Assembly: GCA_008477525.1 (NCBI GenBank)
Contig: SPDT01000001.1
Span: forward strand, 2,170,001 to 2,234,000
DNA from: Hypomyces perniciosus
Taxonomy: Eukaryota; Ascomycota; Sordariomycetes; Hypocreales; Hypocreaceae
Direction of reading: 5' to 3'
DNA length: 64,000 nucleotides
The position numbers were made by a program, and so were the translations under genes. The stretch's first letter is position 1. Every line of letters starts with the position of its first letter. Shown here piece after piece: positions 56,363 to 64,000 of this stretch. The notes under the pieces are model-generated. The model ran no database searches, was not told where the DNA came from, and saw only the letters and a list, made by a program, of their open reading frames with translations.

Positions 56363-56761
56363 GCCACCTCGACTGTTCCCTCTTAACGGCTGATGCTTTA
56401 TTTTGTTTGGTATGGTTGAACGGGACGATAGATTGGTAGAGATGATTGGATTGGGACTTAAAAAGTCAAGCAGTGGAGTGTAATCCCTGCGAGATGGAGT
56501 ACTCGGGTAGCGATGACGTTTTGTTCTTTTCTACGATGCTATATTATCACGATGGATCCGCATCATCAGAGTAACATGTATTTTTCAAACAATTCCTTCT
56601 TTTTTTCTTGACAGTCTAGTATGAGTATTAGGAAATTTGATGGAAATTATCTGCTCAGCTCTTGTACTCCCTATCAAGGAGATGTCTGTTGTTGTATGAC
56701 CCTCTCAGCGTGGGAGACCCTCATAGTCTCTTTAATACCTGGCGCTTTCCAATAACGGTTA
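56363..56761. other. Intergenic region before the tRNA genes
   Basis: 3' end of the transporter gene and upstream region of the first tRNA. No protein gene is seen. Confidence 0.5.
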
Positions 56762-56857
56762 GACACTTTGGCCGAGTGGTTAAGGCGATGCCCTGCTATC
56801 GAACAGATATCTTAGGCATTGTGTTCGCACGCGCAGGTTCGAATCCTGCAGGTGTCG
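56762..56857 (+). tRNA. tRNA-Ser(GCT), copy 1, with intron
   Basis: The acceptor stem GACACTT pairs with AGGTGTC (one T-G wobble) and the discriminator base is G. The D-arm is TGGCCGAGTGGTTAAGGCG. The anticodon stem is ATGCC/GGCAT with anticodon GCT at 56795-56797. A 15-bp intron (56799-56813) follows one base 3' of the anticodon. A serine-type long variable arm (TGTGTTCGCACGC) and TPsiC arm GCAGGTTCGAATCCTGC complete it. A/B-box sequences for Pol III are within it. It decodes AGC/AGU. A T-rich run follows. Confidence 0.92.
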
Positions 56858-56957
56858 TTCTCTTTTTGGACTGCTTGACAGGTTCATTTTTTGCTTACCT
56901 TGGTTAGGGAATGGTGGGGTTATAATGTCAAGATGTTTTGGGGTCTAACATCCAATA

Positions 56958-57053
56958 GACACTTTGGCCGAGTGGTTAAGGCGATGCCCTGCTATCCAAC
57001 GGATACCTTAGGCATTGTGTTCGCACGCGCAGGTTCGAATCCTGCAGGTGTCG
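56958..57053 (+). tRNA. tRNA-Ser(GCT), copy 2, with intron
   Basis: Identical to the mature part of copy 1, starting 196 bp downstream. It has the same cloverleaf and anticodon. The 15-bp intron differs from that of copy 1 at three positions (TCCAACGGATACCTT against TCGAACAGATATCTT). A T-run directly after 57053 would terminate Pol III. The two copies probably arose by local duplication. Confidence 0.92.
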
Positions 57054-57921
57054 TTTCTTTTTGCATCTTTGATCTACACATTCCCTTTTTGAGGTGTCCT
57101 TTGTGCTGCTGTTGTTTTACATATGTTTGTACTCGCAGTACGTACGGTATGTAGTGGCGTGTGTTTCAAAGGTCATAGAAATTACTGCTGAAGCTACGAC
57201 CAACGAGTGTGGCGATGACACGGAGTCGATGTGGCAGTGCAGAGTCTCTTGAAGGCTGCCTGGAAGATTCCACCTTATAGAATTTGCCCGGGAGCGGGTG
57301 GTTGAAGAGTTCCGTCTCCGATTTATGATTACACTGCATGTGCTGTGCTCGGGTGACCATAGTGCTGGTGTTATAGACATGGATATTGGGATGGTCTCAG
57401 GCGAAGTACTGCTTGGTTAGAGAATCCAAGTCAAGAATAGTCGACAAGACAACGCTGAACAGCCAGATCAGATATACCGGGATTATCAGTAATATTCACA
57501 CACAATACTATCGGACTTACACCAGCAGAATATGGGTTACGTGGTGGGGGCTGCGCCTCACATTAATGACTGTTCCTTTGGTACCTGTGATGATGCATAG
57601 ATGCCACTAGACCCCTGTGGGCGGCCGCCGTGGGGGAACCCGAAGGCGGGAGAGGTACGGAGTCCGAAGTATATATTGATGGCAGCCGTGGCTTTATGTC
57701 ACAATAGGCCCTCACCTTGGCATCTCCAATTCTTCCATCTATTATTTCCTATTACCTACCTAGCACTCCCCAACTAATCAATAGTCTACCAACCAACGTC
57801 AGTGGGGGGTTGTCATCTCACTATTACATTACTCCCCCGCTCTCACCTCATATCTCTCCTAGCTTCTCCCTCTCCCTCTTCTCACCTCCATCCCATCAAA
57901 CCCGCAATAATCCCTCCAAAC
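57054..57921. other. Intergenic region tRNA / WW-domain gene
   Basis: No gene is supported. A TACGGAGTCCGA word is at about 57656-57667. The CT-rich stretch 57840-57900 is the probable leader of the following gene. Confidence 0.5.
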
Positions 57922-59044
57922 ATGGCCGACTACGCTCCTCCCGCAGGTCCGCCGCCTCCCAAGGCCCCCGAAGTCCCAGCTGGATGGGCAGTGCGGTGGA
58001 ACGACCAGTATAAAGAATGGTAAACAAGCAGCTGATCGGCATCGCATCTGCTTGGCGCCTTGGCTTACATATCTCTCGTCCGATAGGTTCTATGTGAATA
58101 TCCACACAAAACAGTCGCAATGGAACAAACCTACTGCTCCCGCATTCCCACCTGATGAGGCGCCTCCCCCCGACGCGCCGCCGAGTTACGAGCCTGGCCA
58201 CAATGCACCCGTTGTTAGCGACTCCAAGAAGAACCCCTATGAGGACCATAGCGCTTCAAATACCGGCGGTCACGGCGCGCCGTCGAAGCACTATCAAGAA
58301 GATGAAGATGCCAAGCTAGCCGCCAAGCTGCAAGCTGAAGAAGAGGCCAGGGCGCGCCACGCTGCCGGCGGTTCCAACCCCCCTGGATATGCCCATGACG
58401 ATGCCAGCCGGCAGCAACAGCCGACACAGGAGAAGAGCAGAGGTTTGTTTGGCAAACTGCTAGGCAAAGCCAAGCAATCATCTGCTGCTGGTGGCAGTGG
58501 CTTCCAAGGCGCACCCGGCGGCAGCGGCTATGGAGGCTACGGACAGCCGCAACAGCCAGGATATGGCCAGCCGCAAGCCAACTACGGCGCGCCTGGTGCA
58601 TACGGCGGAGGATACAATCCCGGGTACGGTCCTCCTCAGCAGGGATACGGCGCTCCCGGATATGGGGCGCCTCAGCCGGGATATGGTCAGCCCGCCGGCT
58701 ATGGTGGTGGTTATGGCGGTGGTTACAATGGTGGCTACGGCGGCGGTTACGCCCAGCAACAAGCTCCTCCTAAAAAGAGTGGTATGGGTGGTATGGGTGG
58801 CGCGGCGCTGGGTTTGGCAGCAGGAGGTGCCCTTGGTCTCGGTGCCGGTGTTCTTGGTGGTATGGCGATTGAGAATGCTATTGACCACGGTGAGCAGAAT
58901 GCATACATGGATGGTTACCGTGAGTAGACACCTCTCCCCTATTCCTGGAAGCGATGGAAGTGATGGTCTTTACTAACGAGGAAAACAGAGGATGGGCAGA
59001 TGAATGACTTTGGCGGAGGTGATGGTGGCGACTACGACTTTTAA
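57922..59044 (+). CDS. WW-domain Gly/Tyr-rich protein (WWM1-like), three exons
   Basis: Exons 57922-58019, 58087-58919 and 58989-59044 (67- and 69-bp introns) give 328 aa. The N-terminal WW domain (~20-48) is completed by splicing: GWAVRWNDQYKEW joins FYVNIHTKQSQWNKP, with both signature tryptophans. WW domains bind proline-rich motifs. A charged helix follows (DAKLAAKLQAEEEARARH), then a Gly/Tyr/Gln/Pro-rich low-complexity region with GYG and QPGYG repeats (~165-260). A glycine-zipper-like hydrophobic stretch (GAALGLAAGGALGLGAGVLGG) and an acidic C-terminus (NDFGGGDGGDYDF) close it. The design matches yeast Wwm1, a metacaspase-interacting protein. The low-complexity part suggests condensate-forming behaviour, which is inference. 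Confidence 0.85.
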
Positions 59045-59367
59045 GATGATATACATGGTTTGCTGTTTTAATAGCCATGGCGCAGGATGCTTTATGATAC
59101 AACTTGGCTTTGCTTGGATTGGTTTGGGAACACGGCGTCCCAGAGCATACGCATATATACAAATTGACGGTGTAATGAACAAAACCACTTTGAGGGACAG
59201 AATTCGCTCGTCATGCTTTCTTATACACATCTCCCCAGTCTATCCTTGTAACGGCCAATTGGTTCGATAAACCAACTCCATTGCCCTGGTCATAACAGCA
59301 AATAGCCTCCATCCCTCATGCTCGTTACACAGCTCATCCTACTTTTTCACATGTGTTAATCATGGCC
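59045..59367. other. Convergent 3' region WW-domain gene / EMC7
   Basis: About 320 bp of probable 3' untranslated sequence for both genes. No gene is seen. Confidence 0.5.
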
Positions 59368-60216
59368 TCACCTCTGTACACCCTGGTTCTTGTTCTTGCT
59401 GCCGCCGTTGTTGTTGTTGTTGTTGCTGCTACTGCCACCCTCCTTCTTGCTCGAGCCAGCGAGATAAGCCGCCATGTCGAAGTTGTTGAGCGGGCTCTGG
59501 CCGCTCTGCGCATTAGCCAGCATGGAGTTCACAGGGTTGGACTTTTGGTGCTCTTCAAACTCGGCGCGGAGCTCGGGGTCCACTGCTGCGTTATTAGCTA
59601 CTGAAGTAGAAAACCCTCGTTGTAGGAGAGAAGGAATAGGGGAGTGGGTAGAGCGCACTGTTGTCCATGAGGTAGGGCATGCCGAAGACGATACCCATGG
59701 TGACGAGACCCATAAGAATCATGGGGCTCTTCAAAATACTCAAGACAGAGACTGGAATTCCCAAGCGTTAGCATCCATCCGTCCTGTAATACTCAGGAGG
59801 CCAAGCAAGAACTCACACGCTGGCCTCTCCAGGAAGAAAATCTTGCCCCCCAGCGCCCTCACTTCGAATCCCTCCTTGATAGCCAGCGCCTCGCCTCTAT
59901 TCCCCCACTCGTTGCCGCGGTACGTCTCCCACGCCTCAACGCTGCCGTCCGCGGCGATGTCCACGCGCAGCGGCTGGAACCCATCGGTCGGGCAGTGCAC
60001 ATCCACGAGGTACGAGTCGGGCGTGACGTTGCGGAAGACGAAGGTGTTGACGGCGGAGAGCGGCGCGGAGTGGTGTTTGTGCAGCGAGGAGAGCGTGGCG
60101 TGGGTGCTGGACGGGAGGGTGAAGGGATTGGGTTTAGCGGGGAGGTGCAGCGTGAAGTCGAAGGCGAGAGCGAAGGCGGCGAGGCCGAGGAGGGCGGGCG
60201 GTATTGTGAGGCGCAT
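59368..60216 (-). CDS. EMC7: ER membrane protein complex subunit 7 (EMC7), three exons
   Basis: EMC inserts and folds tail-anchored and multipass proteins in the ER; Emc7 (yeast Sop4) is a luminal beta-sandwich subunit with one membrane anchor. Exons 59817-60216, 59659-59751 and 59368-59582 give 235 aa. A signal peptide (MRLTIPPALLGLAAFALAFD) is followed by a beta-rich luminal domain (FVFRNVTPDSYLVDVHCP). Exon 2 encodes the anchor (FSVLSILKSPMILMGLVTMG) and MPYLMDN. Exon 3 starts MDPELRAEFEEHQKSNP, using the CAGCAG acceptor of three nearby in-frame choices. The cytosolic tail ends in an Asn/Gly/Ser run. The gene start is set at the signal-peptide Met, not the Ser/Thr-rich upstream in-frame Met at 60297. 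Confidence 0.85.
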
Positions 60217-60675
60217 TGTGGTGGTTTGTGAGGTTGAGAGGGGAGTGATATGGCTGTGGAGAGGTGGTGCTGGAGATGGTGACGTTGAAGGTCTCACGCC
60301 TTTGGAGTCGGTGGTTAAAGCGCCGGGGTCCGAGGGTGGGCTGTCATTGGCCAGTTATTAGACATTGAACAGTCGACGGGATCACGAAATCTGTCTGATT
60401 TTGAGAAACATTTGGCATTTTTGACTTTATTTATTAATTTCCGAGGTTATATGATGCGTTTACTTGTTGAGGTGGTACATTGGCTGTGTCGCGAGTGCAA
60501 TAGAGAATAACAACTGTAGACAGACTGTTTTATATCTATTCTACATCTACATCTACATCTTTTTCCCTCTAGACCTACATCCAGCGCTCTCTACGAAGGA
60601 GTCCGAGACTCTGGTCCCTAAAACAGGACTCCTCACCCCCCTGCATTTTCACCATATGTTTTAAAGACTCCCCAA
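60217..60675. other. Intergenic region EMC7 5' / MFS 3'
   Basis: Holds the EMC7 promoter and MFS gene 3' end. Contains a short CTACAT repeat (~60541-60560). No gene is seen. Confidence 0.5.
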
Positions 60676-62400
60676 CTATTGGTCCATTCCGTCACGAATG
60701 CGCAAAAAGTCGAGATACCTCTTCTTCGTCCAGAGACGCGCGCGCTTGCCCCAGATTACCATCGGCAGAGAGAGCATCAGAATGACAAACCCCAAAATGC
60801 CAAGCTCAATAAACGTGTCCATGACACCAGTGTCGAGCCAGTTGCTGGCTACAAAGGTGAAGATCATGGTAAGCGTGTTGTTGATAACCGCGACACCCAC
60901 CATGCCTTCAAGCACCATGTCCGGGTAGCAATCGGCAAGGTAGGTAAGGCTCAGATCGCCAGCGCAGCCAAAACCAAAACCAATGAAGCCCAGGCCGAGA
61001 TACGGCACGGAAGCACTCCAACCCCTGGCAGATCCGACCCCAAAGAGCCACATGCCCGTGGGGAAGACGAGGACGCAAAGAAACATGAGGTAAAGACGGA
61101 ACTCGGCTTCTTGAATGCCCCTGTTCCGCCGGCTCGCCCACACGACAAACAAATCGCTGAGATAGCCGCCGTAGAAACAACCAATGACGCTACCAACGAT
61201 GCAGGGAATGTTCATGTTGCTAACGGCTGTATCGCTGTAGAACCACGGGTCTTCTGTCCAGTAATCCTCCTCGACGGTGATGTAGAAGGACAACGCGATG
61301 TTCTGCATACCCCACTGCAGGCCGGCGAACCAGACAGCGGGAAAGGTAAAGATGCGCAGAGTATGCCACAGGCGGCGGACGTACTGCTTGGCACCTACGC
61401 CGCGCAAGTTAGGAGCGAGCGTGATGACGGCAATGCGCTCCCAGTACGTCTTAGGCCGTGTGTAGGAGATAGAGAAGCGGTTTCGATCCATGCCGGGGTT
61501 GTGATCCGCGGCCTCCTCGTCGCTTGTTCCCACGTTCCCCGTAACATCAGTAACCACCTCGGGGAGGTTGGGTTTTTCATCGCCGAGTGTGAAAGGCGCA
61601 GTAGTATTTTCATTTTCAGAGTTGCGACTCTGGTACCGCTCACGCGGGAACGACGTCTCCTCGAGGCCGAAAAAGAAGAGGATGAAATTGAGCATGGACA
61701 TAATGGCGCCCATATATCCGATCCAGCGCCATCCGAGGACACTATCGGCAATGTAGCCACCAATCTGCGGTCCAAGGTAGGTTCCCACGCAGGTTGCTAA
61801 CGTATACAGGCCCATGGATGTACCGTTCTGGTGCTCGAACCAGATGTCGAGGAGCGAAAGCTGCACCACAGCCTCAGCAACGCTCTCGGAGGCGCCGACA
61901 AAGAGCTGCGACCAAATTACATCGGCAGACTTACCCAGCCTACCGAACCAGATATTTCCAATAAGACCCAACAACGTGCTGATTAGGTACAAAACACGGC
62001 GGCCGTAGAGATGCACGGCAGGCGAGCTGAGCAGGGTCCAGTAACCAATGGCAAGGAAGAGGACGCCAGCGCCAGTGTTGAAGACACTGTAGTCAATGCC
62101 GTACTCTTCCTCGACGCCTGTGCTCGCGGAACCAGCCACATTCGAAGTCGCTGCCGTCAAGGCGACGATGAAGCAAACAAGACCTGTATGCCACGACTTG
62201 CGTAGCAGGCTCCAGTTCAGAGGATCATTGGGCGACTGGGTCGGCTGAGGGACCAGCACAATGCCGTCATGGCGCTTTTGGAGCAAGCCATTGCTCGACG
62301 TATGACTAGTTGTACTGGCCGATTCATCGATAAAGAGGCATCGCGTGCCTGGGAGCGCCTCGTCGATATCGATCGCAGCGGGGGGAGACTGAATAGCCAT
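60676..62400 (-). CDS. Major facilitator superfamily transporter (DHA1-like), 574 aa
   Basis: Single-exon proton-driven transporter with two six-helix halves. The ATG at 62398-62400 (MAIQSPPAAIDIDEA) is used, because the frame extends upstream only through non-ATG codons. A cytosolic N-terminus ends in NDPLNWSLLRKSW, a hallmark of fungal drug/proton antiporters. Membrane segments then follow from HTGLVCFIVALTAATSNVAG. The motif-A-like loop HLYGRRVLYLIS lies between helices 2 and 3. YLGPQIGGYI is in the helix 5 region, and a long charged central loop (~260-330) separates the halves. The C-terminal half has LGFIGFGFGCAGDLSLTYL and VAVINNTLTMIFTFVASNW. Substrate is unknown. No secondary-metabolism genes flank it. 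Confidence 0.88.
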   Translation of the reverse strand: MAIQSPPAAIDIDEALPGTRCLFIDESASTTSHTSSNGLLQKRHDGIVLVPQPTQSPNDPLNWSLLRKSWHTGLVCFIVALTAATSNVAGSASTGVEEEYGIDYSVFNTGAGVLFLAIGYWTLLSSPAVHLYGRRVLYLISTLLGLIGNIWFGRLGKSADVIWSQLFVGASESVAEAVVQLSLLDIWFEHQNGTSMGLYTLATCVGTYLGPQIGGYIADSVLGWRWIGYMGAIMSMLNFILFFFGLEETSFPRERYQSRNSENENTTAPFTLGDEKPNLPEVVTDVTGNVGTSDEEAADHNPGMDRNRFSISYTRPKTYWERIAVITLAPNLRGVGAKQYVRRLWHTLRIFTFPAVWFAGLQWGMQNIALSFYITVEEDYWTEDPWFYSDTAVSNMNIPCIVGSVIGCFYGGYLSDLFVVWASRRNRGIQEAEFRLYLMFLCVLVFPTGMWLFGVGSARGWSASVPYLGLGFIGFGFGCAGDLSLTYLADCYPDMVLEGMVGVAVINNTLTMIFTFVASNWLDTGVMDTFIELGILGFVILMLSLPMVIWGKRARLWTKKRYLDFLRIRDGMDQ

Positions 62401-64000
62401 CCGCAACGACAACGAGCCCCGCCGTAGGCACGGTTGTGAAGGGTTATGGGTATTTGTCGCGTGAGCGAAGGGATTGGCGATTGTGGCTCACGAGAGCCTC
62501 ATGCAGATGCGCGTAGACGAGTTGGATGCAAGAGGGAGAGGAGGAAGAGTAGGTACAGGTAGTATTAGTAGTGGTGGTGGTACCTGTAGATAAGAGGTCG
62601 TGTGCGCTATCAATTTTACTGCCAGGCACTAAAATTTCTGCGGCCGCTGATCGGTCGGTCGGAGTACTCCGTACCAAACGGAGACTTTGCCGTGTCGGGC
62701 GTCAAATATTGACCAGGTTCATGATCCCGGCACTCCACCAATAAGGCCGCAATGAGCCCATCGGGAAGTCAATGCCGTTTGATGGTTGACGCCACTGATA
62801 CGAAATACTACCGAGGATCTTCACCGAGTCAGCCTTAATTCGCTAGTCTCCCTGTCTGTAAGACATTGGCCATTGCTTTTGATTTCTGCTGCCTTGACTT
62901 ACAGTGGATCAGGGATACATAGCGTCAAAGGCCTGTACGAGTAGGGCATCTGTAGCCTATCCCACAATTAAAAACGGCACATTACGAGGTAGTAATAGTA
63001 TACCGTTTTAGATACTATGTAATACTCCGTACCTATACGGAATACCCTTGAACGTTTTGTTGCGGGTACGGAGCACTCAGTGCGGGTATTCCCATAAATC
63101 TTCCGGAACCCCGGCTGTTCTGACCTAGCTCTCCGTGCGAAACGGCAACCAGATCGAACACGGTTTGCCGGCCATTTGTGAGGAGGAAAAGCTCCATACG
63201 CCAGTATGTGTAAAGGAATATAGTCGGAAAATCATCCCCTTTACTCGCACCTACATAAACATCAGCCTATATCTGGCATTCAGCAGGCCGCTATTGCAAC
63301 ATGTATTCTCTGGTCGCTACAAGACAATTCGACTATGCAACCGGGGGGAACCATGTGGGTTATGTTATGTGACTGCTCACTCCCGTCGCAACGACTACGT
63401 CATAAGCCATACAGAAGGAACAAGAAAAATCCAAGCTGTTCGAAAAATTGGGAGGCGTGCGGTTGACTGATGCGCGATGTATTCCCCGGCGCATTATATA
63501 ATTCGGTGCTTATATACTTCCTAAAGCATGTCTAGTAACTAGGGGCTCGGCAAGAATTACTTTATGCTTTATCTTTTCTTTCTCGTCACTCTGCGCGCGA
63601 AATCCTGTCATTGAGACACGCAAACCCTCACATGAAGCAGCAAAGACGTCACAGCTTATGGCAAAGTTTAACAAAAAGCAGGGTCCAAGGCATGCCAGAT
63701 TTTGTGTTTTAATATCCTCAATCTCGATCCCGCAGGACAATTAAACGTCAACTTTTGCCCATGCCTGACGTACAATATCATCATCACTTCTTCACAAAGC
63801 CTATATATTATGTCGCATACTACCTGAAGTCTTGGTGAGCAGTCACGCCAACTTGACATGAATTATGCGGCTCTACAAATTGATGGCTTGCTCACTCACA
63901 AGTGTTCATCAACCCATTATTCATGGAAGTCTTTGGAAAGGACAAGAGCTTCCATCGGCAATTGGTGTAGTCATCCGACAGTTTCTGACGACCAAGGAAA
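62401..64000. other. 1.6-kb gene-free end of window
   Basis: Upstream region of the MFS gene and beyond. No convincing coding frame, tRNA or repeat array is present. It is rich in the dispersed palindromic word: TACTCCGTA (62665-62673 and 63023-63031), TACGGAATA (63036-63044) and TACGGAGCA (63067-63075). A gene could start beyond the right edge. Confidence 0.6.

Noticed and set aside
59474..60361. 295-codon open frame on + strand
   Set aside because: Antisense to EMC7, spanning its introns; low-complexity Arg/Gly/Glu translation.
60679..61800. 373-codon open frame on + strand
   Set aside because: Lies antisense inside the MFS transporter gene, which has clear family motifs; its translation is charged, without structure, and is a codon-bias shadow.
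60676..64000. Secondary-metabolite cluster around the MFS transporter
   Set aside because: No polyketide synthase, NRPS, terpene cyclase, P450 or pathway regulator is present; neighbours are EMC7 and a gene-free stretch.

Overview
The window is nuclear DNA of a filamentous ascomycete, most likely a Sordariomycete and possibly Hypocreales. The evidence is short 50-110 bp introns with GT..AG ends, fungal-only families (RRN6, CHY/RING, COA1, PHO81, ERG8, PMT), intron-containing tRNA genes, and one 6.5 kb block of extremely AT-rich DNA that looks like RIP-mutated transposon remains. I see no viral, prokaryotic or plasmid sequence and no secondary-metabolite cluster.

Layout. 1-20.2 kb: the 5' end of NMD3 (-), ESF2 (-), an aldehyde dehydrogenase (+), an unrecognised 141-aa protein (+), ERG8 phosphomevalonate kinase (-), a 1173-aa mitochondrial PPR protein (-), the DEAD-box helicase DBP7 (+), a SET-domain methyltransferase (+) and a kinase-like protein (-). 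20.6-27.15 kb: a gene-free AT-rich island containing a 2.9 kb element with ~560 bp inverted arms. 27.4-40.2 kb: a CUE-domain protein (+), PHO81 (SPX-ankyrin-GDPD) (+), a small membrane protein (-), COA1 (+), mitochondrial ribosomal protein uL3m (-), a decayed HNH-nuclease gene (+) and a PITH-domain protein (-). 40.6-64 kb: RRN6 (-), SPC25 (+), MZT1 (+), a CHY/RING E3 ligase (-), a PMT mannosyltransferase (+), a Rab GTPase (-), a choline-transporter-like protein (+), two tandem tRNA-Ser(GCT) genes, a WW-domain protein (+), EMC7 (-), an MFS transporter (-) and a 1.6 kb gene-free end.

Functionally this is a housekeeping region. NMD3, ESF2, DBP7 and RRN6 serve ribosome production. The PPR protein, COA1 and uL3m serve mitochondrial gene expression and cytochrome oxidase. 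SPC25 and MZT1 serve the mitotic spindle. PMT and EMC7 act in the ER, and PHO81 senses phosphate. Co-directional neighbours have their own promoters, so these are not operons.

The most unusual parts are the RIP-like island with its nested inverted repeats, the broken HNH gene, the kinase-like gene beside the island with an in-frame TGA, a PHO81 start codon split by an intron, a tandem tRNA-Ser pair whose introns differ, and a short palindromic motif (TACGGAGTA/TACTCCGTA) scattered through the intergenic spaces. Exon boundaries were read by eye from splice signals, frame and family resemblance. No alignment or expression data were available.
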